DNA of 64,000 nt from Cellulophaga sp. HaHaR_3_176 (lineage in GTDB: Bacteria > Bacteroidota > Bacteroidia > Flavobacteriales > Flavobacteriaceae), in NCBI RefSeq assembly GCF_019021925.1, contig NZ_CP058990.1, positions 1,914,001-1,978,000 on the forward strand. The letters are read 5' to 3'. Positions within the stretch are counted from its first letter, which is position 1; the number at the start of each line of letters is the position of its first letter. Positions 1 through 8,914 of this stretch are shown here, piece after piece. The notes under the pieces are model-generated. The model had not been told where the DNA came from and made no database searches. It saw only the letters and a program-made list of their open reading frames with translations. Made by a program: the position numbers and the translations under genes.

Positions 1-1
1 T

Positions 2-64
2 TCACTAGAAACACACCAAACAAAACTTTGGAAACGTTACATGGGTAAATACGAAGGAAAATAA
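2..64 (+). CDS. C-terminal end of an unidentified protein (partial)
   Basis: Only the last 20 codons and a TAA stop lie in the window, in the one frame that is open from the left edge to the stop just before a strong terminator. The tail is rich in Lys, Tyr and Trp (ends KRYMGKYEGK). The family cannot be told from so little. It converges on the molybdenum cofactor operon, and the hairpin between them supports a real gene end here. Confidence 0.5.
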   Translation, partial: SLETHQTKLWKRYMGKYEGK

Positions 65-85
65 ATTACCCAATTATTTAATACT

Positions 86-119
86 AAAAAGCGTCTATTT
101 AAATAAATAGACGCTTTTT
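86..119. terminator. Bidirectional intrinsic terminator
   Basis: A perfect 15-bp stem (AAAAAGCGTCTATTT with its complement) and a 4-base loop has an A run on one side and a T run on the other. It can therefore end transcripts from both directions. It lies between the stop of the plus-strand partial gene and the stop of minus-strand moeA. Confidence 0.85.
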
Positions 120-130
120 AATTTTAATAC

Positions 131-1330
131 TTAACATGTATGCTTTGTTGCAAAAAAAGGCACTAATGCTCCTTCTTTATAAGCAAGATCTTTTGGTGTT
201 AAACAAATAAACCCATCAGCCTCTGTTAAACAAGTCAAATCACCTGATCCATTGTTCTCAATTTTATTTGCCAATAATTTACCTTCAACCCATTTAATTT
301 TTACAGGAAGAAATAAAGTTAATGACGATTGTATTTTAATTTCATTTTCAAGAATTACATATTTATCACTATAAAATAGGCCCATTGAATTTTTAAACCA
401 TGGCTTGAAATAAATATGGTAATTAACAAAAGTAGATACTGGGTTTCCTGGGAAAGAAAAAACCGCCGTTTTCGATACCTCATGCACTCCGAACCAAAAT
501 GGTTTTCCTGGTCGTTGTAATACTTTATGAAATATTTTTTCTACTCCTAAATCTTCTAAAACCTCTGGAATAAAATCAAACTTACCTTTAGAAACTCCTC
601 CACTTAAAAGTAAAATATCATATTCATCTATAGCCTTTGATACTCTGTCTTCTAAAACTTTTTTATTATCAGTAATATGCAAATGATCTGCTATAATATT
701 TTCCTTTAATAATGCTGCTTGTAATGATATTACATTTGAAGTTCTTATTTGGTGCGGTAAAGGTTTTATAGAAACAGGCACTAACTCATCTCCTGTTGAA
801 ATCACACAGATTTTTGGAAGTTTTTTAACCAAAACTGTAATTTTACCAACTGAAGCTAAAATTCCTATTTCTGCTGCCGTAATTAAAGTACCCTTATCTA
901 ATAAAGTTACTCCTTCTTTTTTGTCAGAACCTTTAAAGTGTATATTTTGTCCTTCATTTGAGACAGATTTTATTGTTGCGATATCATCTTTAATCTCTAT
1001 ATCTTCATACATTACAACAGTATCTGTATTCGCTGGTAATACAGCCCCTGTCATAATTTCAAAACAATTATTTATGTCTGATAATTTTTGCTGAGGAATG
1101 CCTGCAGGTAATACACCTTCTATTTTGAAAGCATTAATACCTTTTTCGAAAGTAGCGTAATTAATAGCGATACCATCTTTAGTTGACCTATCAAAAGGCG
1201 GAAAATCTCTATCAGCATGTATACTTTCTGCTAAAACTCTATTTGTACTATCTAATAAGGAAACTGTTTCTTCTCCAAAATCATTAGTATATAACATTAC
1301 CCTTCTAAATGCCTCATCATATGTTATCAT
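131..1330 (-). CDS. moeA: Molybdopterin molybdenumtransferase MoeA
   Basis: MoeA inserts molybdate into adenylylated molybdopterin in the last step of molybdenum cofactor (Moco) synthesis in the cytoplasm. The 399 aa length fits the family. The N-terminal signature FPPFDRSTKDG is at about 43-53, TGAVLPANTD at 94-103, and the MogA-like domain has STGDELVP near 178 and LSGGVSKGKFDF at 242-253, followed by RPGKP and FPGNPVSTF near 273-301. It is the last gene of the Moco operon and its start overlaps the tauE stop by 4 bp, suggesting translational coupling. No separate mogA is seen in the window, so the adenylylation step is either encoded elsewhere or done by another protein. Confidence 0.95.
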   Translation of the reverse strand: MITYDEAFRRVMLYTNDFGEETVSLLDSTNRVLAESIHADRDFPPFDRSTKDGIAINYATFEKGINAFKIEGVLPAGIPQQKLSDINNCFEIMTGAVLPANTDTVVMYEDIEIKDDIATIKSVSNEGQNIHFKGSDKKEGVTLLDKGTLITAAEIGILASVGKITVLVKKLPKICVISTGDELVPVSIKPLPHQIRTSNVISLQAALLKENIIADHLHITDNKKVLEDRVSKAIDEYDILLLSGGVSKGKFDFIPEVLEDLGVEKIFHKVLQRPGKPFWFGVHEVSKTAVFSFPGNPVSTFVNYHIYFKPWFKNSMGLFYSDKYVILENEIKIQSSLTLFLPVKIKWVEGKLLANKIENNGSGDLTCLTEADGFICLTPKDLAYKEGALVPFFATKHTC

Positions 1331-2109
1331 AATACTTCTAATCCGTTTTTTATTAATACCCTTACCCCTACTATAAACACTAAAAAAGCTGTGATTCTTT
1401 TAATGCCATTAGGAGTCAATTTTTTTAAACTAATTCGTATTCCAACTTGTCCTCCTATAAAAACTGCAACAATTAAAGCTAAAGCCTCTTTTACAGGAAG
1501 CTTTAATGTGCCAGAAATAATTAAGCCACCTAAGCCTGAAATAGAATTAACTAAAATAAAAAAACTAGCCAAAGCCGCTATCTTTATTGCTGAATTCCAT
1601 TTAAAATGATTAAGAACTGGTGCTAAAAATATGCCTCCACCAATACCCACCAAACCTGAAATAAAACCTATTACACCACCAAATGCATAACTAAAATATG
1701 ATGGGTATTTTTTGGTTTTATCTGTATATACTTTCTTTTTTAAAGTTTGTGCAACCAAAGCTAATGAAGATATTATTAGAGATACTCCTAGAATGATAAA
1801 AAAAAGTTGCTCACTTAATTTAAATGTTGCTCCTAAAAATGCTAACGGTATACTGCCTAATATAAAAGGGAAAAAATCTTTTAGTTTTGCATGACCATGC
1901 TTAAAATATAAAAAAGTACTCGTACTAACTACAACTAAATTACAGATTAGCGCTATAGCTCTTATTTCATAAAAACTAGATAAAAAAAGGGTTAACAGTG
2001 CTAAATAACTAGAACCGCCCCCAAACCCTACTGAAGAATATAGTGTGGCAATTACAAAAAAACCAAAACACAATACTATAAGGTTTTCACTACTTAGCAG
2101 CATAAACAT
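1327..2109 (-). CDS. TauE/SafE family membrane transporter
   Basis: A 260 aa polytopic membrane protein with about eight hydrophobic segments. It has the two internally repeated Gly-rich loops of the TauE/SafE (DUF81) family, SSVGFGGGSSYLALL near 25-39 and GLVGIGGGIFLAPVL near 151-165. Family members are linked to export of sulfite, sulfoacetate or other organosulfur anions. Here it is embedded between moeB and moeA with overlaps at both ends (20 bp and 4 bp), so it is part of the Moco operon. The substrate is not visible; an oxyanion or sulfur compound linked to a molybdoenzyme is an inference. ATG codons exist at residues 1 and 3. Confidence 0.85.
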   Translation of the reverse strand: MFMLLSSENLIVLCFGFFVIATLYSSVGFGGGSSYLALLTLFLSSFYEIRAIALICNLVVVSTSTFLYFKHGHAKLKDFFPFILGSIPLAFLGATFKLSEQLFFIILGVSLIISSLALVAQTLKKKVYTDKTKKYPSYFSYAFGGVIGFISGLVGIGGGIFLAPVLNHFKWNSAIKIAALASFFILVNSISGLGGLIISGTLKLPVKEALALIVAVFIGGQVGIRISLKKLTPNGIKRITAFLVFIVGVRVLIKNGLEVL

Positions 2110-3160
2110 TCATTTTGTTTATCCCTCCGGTAACGTTTATAAAATTTGTATTAGGCTGTTTTTCTTTTAAAAAAGTAATTGCTTTTTGACTTCTAATACC
2201 TGACTGACAAACCACATACAAATCTTCTAAAAAATTAAGCTCTGAAGTTCTATTCTCTAATTCAGAAATTGGAATATGAATAGTATTTTTTAAATGAAAT
2301 TTTGTGTATTCTTCGTTCGTTCGAACATCTAAAAGCTGAATTTTTTCATGACTAATTAGTACTTCTAGATCTATTGCTTCAATAGATGAAATAGAAATAT
2401 CACAACTAAAATCATATGATTTTCGAAGATTTTTTATCTCTCCATTTTCAACAACTTTAGAAAAGTTTATTTTCTGATAATTCTGATTTAAACCATCAAA
2501 CAAAAGTAACTTACCAGAAAGCGTTGAGCCTATACCTGTAATTACTTTTACAGCTTCTAAAGCTTGTAAATTTCCTATTATACCTGGTATTACTCCTAAC
2601 ACTCCATTTTCATCGCAATTAGGCACCTCGTTTGCATTTGGCATTGTCGGAAACAAGCAGCGATACGTTGGGCCGTTTTCAAAATTAAAAACACTAACCT
2701 GCCCATCAAAACTATGTAACGCCCCGTAAACAAAAGGTTTATTTAGTATTACACAGGCATCATTAACTAAATAACGAGTAGCAAAATTATCAGAAGCATC
2801 AACAACAACATCGTATGTATTGATAATTTCTAAAGCATTTTCTACAGTTAAAAAACTATGATAAGGTATTAATATAGTCTCTGAATTTTGAAGTTGCAGT
2901 TTTTTTATAAATGAAGAAACTTTAGGTTTACCTATTTCACTTTCGTCGTACGCTACTTGCCTATGTAAGTTGGTAATACTAACTACATCATCATCAATAA
3001 CACCTAAAGTACCAATACCCATTGCATTTAAATAGGTTAAAACTGGCACACCTAAGCCTCCTGCACCAACAACCAAAACCTTTGCCTTTAAAAGTTTTTT
3101 TTGGGCATCTAAACCAAATTCTTTTAATTGGGTTTGTCGAGAGTAACGTTCAAAATTCAT
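2090..3160 (-). CDS. moeB: MoeB/ThiF-family adenylyltransferase with C-terminal rhodanese domain
   Basis: E1-like enzyme that would adenylylate the C-terminal Gly-Gly of MoaD; the fused rhodanese domain would supply sulfur for the thiocarboxylate. Residues 1-240 form the ThiF domain: nucleotide loop VGAGGLG at 31-37, DDDVVSITNLHRQ near 56-68, the VDASDN motif at 120-125, and a likely catalytic Cys182 in PNCDENGVLG. Residues about 262-356 form a rhodanese domain with active-site loop CQSGIRS (Cys318). The layout resembles MoeZ/MOCS3. It starts 1 bp inside the mobA stop (TAATG) in the operon. A ThiS-directed role is less likely because moaD is in the same operon. Confidence 0.9.
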   Translation of the reverse strand: MNFERYSRQTQLKEFGLDAQKKLLKAKVLVVGAGGLGVPVLTYLNAMGIGTLGVIDDDVVSITNLHRQVAYDESEIGKPKVSSFIKKLQLQNSETILIPYHSFLTVENALEIINTYDVVVDASDNFATRYLVNDACVILNKPFVYGALHSFDGQVSVFNFENGPTYRCLFPTMPNANEVPNCDENGVLGVIPGIIGNLQALEAVKVITGIGSTLSGKLLLFDGLNQNYQKINFSKVVENGEIKNLRKSYDFSCDISISSIEAIDLEVLISHEKIQLLDVRTNEEYTKFHLKNTIHIPISELENRTSELNFLEDLYVVCQSGIRSQKAITFLKEKQPNTNFINVTGGINKMNVYAAK

Positions 3161-3753
3161 TATTGGGTAACTATTTTTAAGGCTTCTTTATATTCTATTT
3201 CTGAATTTGCATTAAGTAACACATTTTCATCTGTTGGAAAAACTAAATGAACATCGTTATTAATTAAAAATTTACGAGGGCAGCTTCCTTTTTGTTCTTC
3301 CATGTAAGCTACAGATGCTTTTAAGCCTTCAGCTTCCCAAATAGCACATAAAGGCTCTGGTAAAGGGCTTTCTTTTAAAGCAAATGCTGTTGCTATTTTT
3401 GTTGTATCTCTTGCTGAAATTAATTCCTTTAAAGCATCAACATCTATTAGAGGTAAATCGCAAGCTAAAACCAACCATGCAACGTTTGAATACTTTTGGT
3501 GTGCGGAAAGTATTCCGTTATAAGGACCTCTGAATATATTTTGATCTATTATTGTTTGAAATTCTTCAGGAATTTCAGCTTCTTGATCTTTTCGAATGCT
3601 AATAAAAGTTTCATCGCAAACCTTATCTAACAACTGATAAATATAATCACGCTGAGGAATTCCGTGGTAAGCTATTAAGCCTTTGTCTTGACCCATTCGC
3701 GTACTTTTACCACCTGAAAGTACTAATCCGTATATTTTATCTATTGAAGTCAC
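3160..3753 (-). CDS. mobA: Molybdenum cofactor guanylyltransferase MobA
   Basis: MobA transfers GMP from GTP onto Moco to form the guanine dinucleotide cofactor used by DMSO-reductase-family enzymes such as nitrate reductase. The 197 aa protein has the nucleotidyltransferase signature LVLSGGKSTRMGQDKGLI near residues 11-28 and the metal-binding LACDLPL near 96-102. Its start overlaps the moaC coding region by 17 bp. The presence of mobA implies that the organism uses a bis-MGD enzyme, but no such enzyme lies in the window. Confidence 0.93.
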   Translation of the reverse strand: MTSIDKIYGLVLSGGKSTRMGQDKGLIAYHGIPQRDYIYQLLDKVCDETFISIRKDQEAEIPEEFQTIIDQNIFRGPYNGILSAHQKYSNVAWLVLACDLPLIDVDALKELISARDTTKIATAFALKESPLPEPLCAIWEAEGLKASVAYMEEQKGSCPRKFLINNDVHLVFPTDENVLLNANSEIEYKEALKIVTQ

Positions 3754-4210
3754 TTTTACCTCCTGTTTTTTTATCTAATTGAATTTCAGAAATCACTATG
3801 TCTTGTGAAAGTGCTTTGCACATATCATAAATTGTAAGTGCACTTACCGAAACGCCTGTTAAAGCTTCCATTTCTACACCTGTTCGTTCGTTACATTTTA
3901 CCATACAAATAATTTCTAAACTTGTGCCTACTGGTTGAATATCAATGTTAATTTTTGATAATAGTAGTTGGTGACAAAGAGGAATTAAATCTGATGTTTT
4001 TTTAACAGCTTGTATCCCTGCTATTATAGCAGTTTGTAAAATACTCCCCTTTTTACCTAAAAATTCTTGATCGGCAAGGGTTTTAAAAACAGCCTCCGGA
4101 AAATTAACTTTACCTGAAGCTACTGCTACTCTTGCTGTAGTTTGTTTTTCAGAAACATCAACCATAGTTGCATTTCCTGAATCATCTATATGTGATAGTT
4201 TGTGTTCCAT
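3737..4210 (-). CDS. moaC: Cyclic pyranopterin monophosphate synthase MoaC
   Basis: MoaC converts the MoaA product 3',8-cyclo-7,8-dihydro-GTP to cyclic pyranopterin monophosphate. The 157 aa sequence has the MVDVSEKQTTAR-like N terminus, the LIPLCHQLLLSK motif near 75-86 and the active-site segment CNERTGVEMEALTGVS near 106-121, then a C-terminal DKKTGGKSDF. The gene is the usual length and is coupled to moaA by a TAATG stop/start overlap. The pairing with moaA directly upstream is the normal pathway order. Confidence 0.96.
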   Translation of the reverse strand: MEHKLSHIDDSGNATMVDVSEKQTTARVAVASGKVNFPEAVFKTLADQEFLGKKGSILQTAIIAGIQAVKKTSDLIPLCHQLLLSKINIDIQPVGTSLEIICMVKCNERTGVEMEALTGVSVSALTIYDMCKALSQDIVISEIQLDKKTGGKSDFNR

Positions 4211-5193
4211 TACCCTCCTATTGATGTCATCGAATTAGAAAAAACGTCTTTATATTTTTCTTGTGCTTCGAATCCTGTTTTGGCTCTACTGCCAATTGCA
4301 TTTAATATATGTTCTCTTACTTTTTCATCTGCATCTGTTTCTCGTAAAACCTTTAAAAGATTGTTACTAGCTTTTGCATATAAACATGTAATTATATCGC
4401 CTGTAGCTGATATTCTTAACCGATTACAAGAGCCACAGAATGTTCGCGAAAAAGAAGGAATTAACCCAAAAGAACCTTTGAAATTTGGTATTTTATAATT
4501 AATTGATGTTGATGTTTTTGGAGACTCTATCTGATAAAAATCAGGATATGCTTCTGCTATATGAGCTAAAATTCGCCTATAATCCCATTTTATGGTATTG
4601 AAGCTTTTACTCCCTCCATTAAATGGCATTTCTTCTAAAAAACGAATACCCACATTGTAATGCTTTGCTAAATCTAGCATCGGTATAATATCATCTGTAT
4701 TTTGACCTTCTAACGCAATAAAGTTGATGCGAACATTAAAGCCTTCTGTAATTAAACGAATGATATTTTCATAAACAATATCGTATTGATTGCGACGGGT
4801 TATTTTTTCAAAAGTAGCTTTTGAAATAGCATCCATACTCACATTAATGTTTTTGATACCTAATGTCTTAAGCTCCTCAATATAAGACCCTATCACGGTA
4901 GCGTTTGTAGTGATTGAAATATCATCTAAACCTTCCATTTTAGAAAGCTCTCGAAGTAATACCATTAAATCTTTACGCACAAAAGGTTCGCCGCCTGTTA
5001 TTCTAATTTTATTTACTCCTTGGGCGACTACTATTTTACTCAACCGAACAAGTTCTTCAATTGTAAAAAGCTTATCATTATTTGCAAAATTTATTCCTTC
5101 AGATGGCATACAGTAATTACAGCGTAAATTACAACGGTCTGTAACCGCTAAACGCAAATAATCGATTGTTCTATTATGATTGTCTACCAACAT
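4210..5193 (-). CDS. moaA: GTP 3',8-cyclase MoaA (radical SAM)
   Basis: First enzyme of Moco synthesis. It is a radical S-adenosylmethionine enzyme with two 4Fe-4S clusters. The N-terminal cluster motif CNLRCNYC (Cys21, Cys25, Cys28) and the GGEPFVRKD segment bind SAM. The C-terminal cluster ligands are in FCGSCNRLRIS followed by ITCLYA, which also contact GTP. The length of 327 aa is typical. It sits 3 bp after moaE and overlaps moaC by 1 bp in the operon. The protein does not end in a clear Gly-Gly; its tail is SMTSIGG, which does fit the conserved C-terminal GG of MoaA. Confidence 0.96.
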   Translation of the reverse strand: MLVDNHNRTIDYLRLAVTDRCNLRCNYCMPSEGINFANNDKLFTIEELVRLSKIVVAQGVNKIRITGGEPFVRKDLMVLLRELSKMEGLDDISITTNATVIGSYIEELKTLGIKNINVSMDAISKATFEKITRRNQYDIVYENIIRLITEGFNVRINFIALEGQNTDDIIPMLDLAKHYNVGIRFLEEMPFNGGSKSFNTIKWDYRRILAHIAEAYPDFYQIESPKTSTSINYKIPNFKGSFGLIPSFSRTFCGSCNRLRISATGDIITCLYAKASNNLLKVLRETDADEKVREHILNAIGSRAKTGFEAQEKYKDVFSNSMTSIGG

Positions 5194-5196
5194 ATT

Positions 5197-5613
5197 TTAA
5201 GGATGTGCTGAAACCCAAACGGATTTATTACTAAATACTTCTTTTTTCCAAATTGGAACACGTTCTTTTAAAGTATCAATTAAAAAACGACACGCTTCAA
5301 AACAAGCATCTCGATGTGCAGATGATGCGCCTACTATAACAACTGGTTCTTCTACTTTCTTTAAACCTACAGCATGGCGTATGACAACTTTATTTAATTG
5401 CCACTTTTCAACAGCTTCTATTGCAATTTTCTCCATCTCTTTAATGGCCATTGCTTTATACGTTTCAAACTCTAATGAAACCACAGCTTCGTTATTTGTA
5501 AACTCTCTAACGGTTCCTATAAAAACACAGATTCCCCCACTGCCAGCATCTGACAAGTCTTTATAAACTTGTGCTGTATCTATTTCATCTACTATTTCGA
5601 TGTACATTTTCAT
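5197..5613 (-). CDS. moaE: Molybdopterin synthase large subunit MoaE
   Basis: With MoaD it forms molybdopterin synthase, which adds two dithiolene sulfurs to cPMP. The 138 aa sequence has the MoaE pattern GGICVFIGTVREFTNNE near 27-43, the EFETYKAMA segment, RHAVGLKKVEEP near 80-91, then SAHRDACFEACRFLID and the catalytic-lysine region VPIWKKEVF near 119-127. It begins two bases after the moaD stop, so the two subunits are co-translated. Confidence 0.95.
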   Translation of the reverse strand: MKMYIEIVDEIDTAQVYKDLSDAGSGGICVFIGTVREFTNNEAVVSLEFETYKAMAIKEMEKIAIEAVEKWQLNKVVIRHAVGLKKVEEPVVIVGASSAHRDACFEACRFLIDTLKERVPIWKKEVFSNKSVWVSAHP

Positions 5614-5615
5614 AC

Positions 5616-5858
5616 CTAACCTCCGCTTACTGGTGGAATAATTGCTATTTCATCATTTGTTTTCAAAAAAACATCTTCATTAGCATATTCACTATTAACA
5701 GCAATAGCAAAAGAAGATAGTTTAGCGAATTCTGGAAACAAACGAACCAAAACATCCTTCAATTCTAATACTGTAGAAGGGTGTTTTGGTTCGGAAGGAA
5801 CTTCAAATTCTGAAGCTCCAATAATGTCTTTCGCAATACCAAACAATAATACTTTCAT
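5616..5858 (-). CDS. moaD: Molybdopterin synthase sulfur carrier subunit MoaD
   Basis: An 80 aa ubiquitin-fold protein that ends in PPVSGG. The terminal Gly-Gly becomes the thiocarboxylate that donates sulfur in molybdopterin synthase. NSEYANED and the ELKDVLVRLFPEFAKL helix fit MoaD. It is the first gene of the eight-gene operon, so the operon promoter should lie in the roughly 65 bp between it and the lipoprotein gene upstream. No convincing -7 box was found there, so read-through from upstream is possible. Confidence 0.93.
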   Translation of the reverse strand: MKVLLFGIAKDIIGASEFEVPSEPKHPSTVLELKDVLVRLFPEFAKLSSFAIAVNSEYANEDVFLKTNDEIAIIPPVSGG

Positions 5859-5925
5859 TCAAAACCTATTGAAGCAGAAAGTTAAGGATAATCGTTGGCA
5901 ATAAAAATCCAATCTTGTTATATTT

Positions 5926-6729
5926 TTAATTACTTTTTTTCTTTGCTATCGTAGCTGATTCTGGCTTAGCATAATAGCTATCACCCATTTCTTTTTTAGA
6001 AAGTGTTACATTTTCAAAAAGTACAGTTTTTGCTATACCCATAATATTATTTCCTTCTGATTTATGCCAAGAAATTGATTTTGGTAGTTTTACACCTGAA
6101 ACATCTTCCCAGTTATCATACTGAATCCAACTAATTTTATCAGATTTTTCACCAGTTCTATAAGTTACAGTGTACCCCAACCAAACCATTTGATATGTTG
6201 TTGCATCATAATACAAGAAGTATTCATCTTTAGGTGATGTACCCACTCCTTCTCCAAAAGTAATTTTTACTCCTGGATACGATGCTCCATCTACTTCTAA
6301 ATTTTCTACTTCACTATAGTTTATACCACTATCTGCCAAAACAAAAGGCATTGCATAAAAATAGAAATACAAATTTTTATAAAAAATAGCATCTCCTTTA
6401 AATTGGTTTTCAGGATCTAAAACCCAAACATTTTCGCCATCAAAACCACGTTCAACAGTACCTACTACAACTTTTTCTTTTCTAGATTGTAAATCAACAG
6501 TATAAGCTTCGGTAACTTCTGGTGTAGGCTTATTAAATGTTAATGTTTTTTGTTCTTTCCAATTTTCTATACCACCGTGTGCCTCCAAAACCTTTTCTAA
6601 TTCAGCTGGGTAACTTAATTTAACAGCTACATTCTCTATTTCCGTTTTTACATCTTTATTTAAAGGTTTATTGCCTTCTTTACAAGACAATACTGTTAGA
6701 AAAATTAAAAATAGGCTGATTGTTTTCAT
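5926..6729 (-). CDS. Predicted lipoprotein, DUF6503-like
   Basis: A 267 aa protein with a short hydrophobic signal and lipobox (LTVLSC, Cys16), so it is probably a lipoprotein. The mature part holds LEAHGGIENWKEQKTL near 48-63, a start common to Bacteroidota DUF6503 proteins, then a beta-rich region that may resemble outer-membrane lipoprotein carriers. Function is unknown. It ends 67 bp before moaD on the same strand and is divergent from the methyltransferase gene. The DUF assignment is from memory of the family pattern. Confidence 0.7.
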   Translation of the reverse strand: MKTISLFLIFLTVLSCKEGNKPLNKDVKTEIENVAVKLSYPAELEKVLEAHGGIENWKEQKTLTFNKPTPEVTEAYTVDLQSRKEKVVVGTVERGFDGENVWVLDPENQFKGDAIFYKNLYFYFYAMPFVLADSGINYSEVENLEVDGASYPGVKITFGEGVGTSPKDEYFLYYDATTYQMVWLGYTVTYRTGEKSDKISWIQYDNWEDVSGVKLPKSISWHKSEGNNIMGIAKTVLFENVTLSKKEMGDSYYAKPESATIAKKKSN

Positions 6730-6804
6730 AATGTAGTTTTTAAATTATCTGTGTTTTGTCGACTATATAATTATAAGTTTACAAGATTAATTACTTTTGT
6801 TTTA

Positions 6805-7614
6805 ATGAATGCAATAAAACAAATTAGTAGCTTACAGAACTCTTTGATTAAAAGCGTTTTAGTTTTAAAAGATAAATCTCGAGAACGCAAAAAAACTGGG
6901 GAATTTGTTTTAGAAGGTTCTAGAGAATTTCAATTAGCACTAAAAGGCAAATATACCATAAAAACCTTATTTTTTAATGAGGCAATAGTTACTGAAAAAG
7001 AAATACTTGAACTATTAAAAAACTTAAAACACTCACCTGAATTAATTAAGGTATCAAAAGAAGTATATCAAAAAATTGCATACAGAGAAACAACTGAAGG
7101 TATAATAGCTATCGCAAAAGCTAAATCGCACTTATTATCTGACTTAAAGTTTAACACTAAAAACCCTTTAATACTTATAGCAGAAGCTACAGAAAAACCT
7201 GGTAACATAGGAGCCCTATTAAGAACTGCCGATGCCGCTAAATTAGATGCTGTACTTATCGCTAATCCTAAAGGAGATTTATACAACCCTAACATTATAC
7301 GTTCAAGCATTGGTTGCGTTTTTACTAATAATGTTGCTATGGGTAGTACTGAAGAAATCATATCTTTTTTAAAAGATAATGATATTGCTATATATTGTGC
7401 AGCTTTGACTGCCTCTGAAAATTATACGAAAATTGATTATTCTAAACCTTCTGCAATTGTTGTTGGCACAGAAGCTACAGGCCTATCAAACGAATGGCTC
7501 GATAATTCTACTCAAAACATTATTATTCCTATGGAAGGCGAAATAGATTCTATGAATGTATCAGTATCTGCCGCAATTGTAATTTTTGAAGCAAAAAGAC
7601 AACGAGCTTTATAA
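6805..7614 (+). CDS. TrmH/SpoU-family RNA 2'-O-methyltransferase
   Basis: A 269 aa SPOUT enzyme. The N-terminal substrate-binding domain starts SLQNSLIKSVLVLKDKSRER and contains GEFVLEGSREF. The C-terminal SpoU domain shows the three knot motifs: EKPGNIGALLRTADAA, VVGTEATGLSNEWL and IPMEGEIDSMNVSVSAAI. Such proteins methylate rRNA or tRNA ribose 2'-OH; the exact target is not visible. An in-frame start exists at 6751, but the ATG at 6805 begins right before the conserved domain and is preferred. It is followed 25 bp later by the M48 protease gene. Confidence 0.9.
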   Translation: MNAIKQISSLQNSLIKSVLVLKDKSRERKKTGEFVLEGSREFQLALKGKYTIKTLFFNEAIVTEKEILELLKNLKHSPELIKVSKEVYQKIAYRETTEGIIAIAKAKSHLLSDLKFNTKNPLILIAEATEKPGNIGALLRTADAAKLDAVLIANPKGDLYNPNIIRSSIGCVFTNNVAMGSTEEIISFLKDNDIAIYCAALTASENYTKIDYSKPSAIVVGTEATGLSNEWLDNSTQNIIIPMEGEIDSMNVSVSAAIVIFEAKRQRAL

Positions 7615-7639
7615 GCCTACCTACCAAAAAACAAACCAA

Positions 7640-8872
7640 ATGACAATTGAAGTTTTATTTTACATTATTATTGGTATACTTACTCTACAGTTTATACTAG
7701 AAACTAGCTTAGAGGTTTTGAATGCGAAAAAATATAAAGACCCTGTACCAAATGAGCTCAATGACGTTTTTGACTCTACAGCATACCAAAAGTCGCAAGA
7801 TTATAAAGAAACTAATTATAAATTCGGTCTGATAACAACAACATTCTCATTTTTATTAACCATCTGTATTTTGATTTTTGGTGGTTTTGAATGGATTGAT
7901 TCAACTGCTAGAAGTTTTACAGATAATACTATAGTTATCGCTTTAATTTTCTTTGGAATTATTATGATTGGTAGTGATATAATAACCACTCCATTTGCCT
8001 ACTACTCTACTTTTAGTATTGAAGAAAAATTTGGCTTTAATAAATCTACCAGAAAATTATTTTTTTTAGATAAACTAAAAGGGTGGTTAATGACTATAGT
8101 TATTGGTGGATTATTGTTAGCTGCAATTATTTGGTTTTTTGAATGGGCTGGGTCTAATTTTTGGATATACACTTGGCTTTTAGTCGCTGTATTTTCTTTA
8201 ATTATGAATCTATTTTATAGTCGATTAATTGTGCCTCTTTTTAACAAACAAACACCTTTAGAAAATGGCTCACTAAAAAGTAAAATTGAAAACTATGCAC
8301 AACAAGTAGGTTTCGAACTTCAGAATATATTTGTAATAGATGGCTCTAAAAGATCAACAAAAGCAAATGCTTATTTTTCAGGCTTTGGTAAAGAAAAAAG
8401 AGTTACACTTTATGACACACTGATTAATGATTTAAATGAAGATGAAATTGTTGCTGTTTTAGCTCATGAAGTTGGACATTATAAGAAAAAGCATATTATA
8501 TTTAATTTATTTGCATCAATATTACTAACTGGGCTTACTCTTTTTATATTATCACTTTTTATAAATACTCCAGAAGTATCATTAGCAATTGGCGTAAATA
8601 CACCTAGTTTTCATGCTGCACTTGTCGGTTTTGGTATTTTATACAGTCCCATTTCAGAAATTACTGGGCTAGTTATGAACTATATGTCTAGAAAATTTGA
8701 ATACCAAGCAGATGATTATGCTAAAAACACCTTTGCTTCTACCCCATTAATTACATCTCTTAAAAAACTATCTAAAAATAGTTTAAGCAATCTAACTCCG
8801 CACCCAGCTTATGTTTTCATGCATTATTCTCATCCAACCTTAATTGATAGAATAAAAAACTTAAAGGCATAA
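7640..8872 (+). CDS. M48 family metallopeptidase (CAAX prenyl protease 1-like)
   Basis: A 410 aa integral membrane zinc protease of the Ste24/M48A type. The M48 N-terminal domain contributes several membrane segments (about 1-20, 70-90, 110-130, 160-185, 190-210). The catalytic motif HEVGHYKKKH carries HExxH, and the third ligand is in the later EYQADDYA motif; the C terminus HPAYVFMHYSHPTLIDRI matches the family. In bacteria the enzyme is thought to act in membrane protein quality control. An open frame extends upstream to 7586 inside the previous gene, but ATG 7640 is the natural start. Confidence 0.92.
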   Translation: MTIEVLFYIIIGILTLQFILETSLEVLNAKKYKDPVPNELNDVFDSTAYQKSQDYKETNYKFGLITTTFSFLLTICILIFGGFEWIDSTARSFTDNTIVIALIFFGIIMIGSDIITTPFAYYSTFSIEEKFGFNKSTRKLFFLDKLKGWLMTIVIGGLLLAAIIWFFEWAGSNFWIYTWLLVAVFSLIMNLFYSRLIVPLFNKQTPLENGSLKSKIENYAQQVGFELQNIFVIDGSKRSTKANAYFSGFGKEKRVTLYDTLINDLNEDEIVAVLAHEVGHYKKKHIIFNLFASILLTGLTLFILSLFINTPEVSLAIGVNTPSFHAALVGFGILYSPISEITGLVMNYMSRKFEYQADDYAKNTFASTPLITSLKKLSKNSLSNLTPHPAYVFMHYSHPTLIDRIKNLKA

Positions 8873-8914
8873 TTTTTGTAGGTTAGTTGGTAGTATTATC
8901 TTATTTTTAATATT

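Noticed and set aside
4202..4498. Plus-strand open frame over moaA
   Set aside because: Shadow of moaA; the minus-strand frame carries all the conserved motifs.
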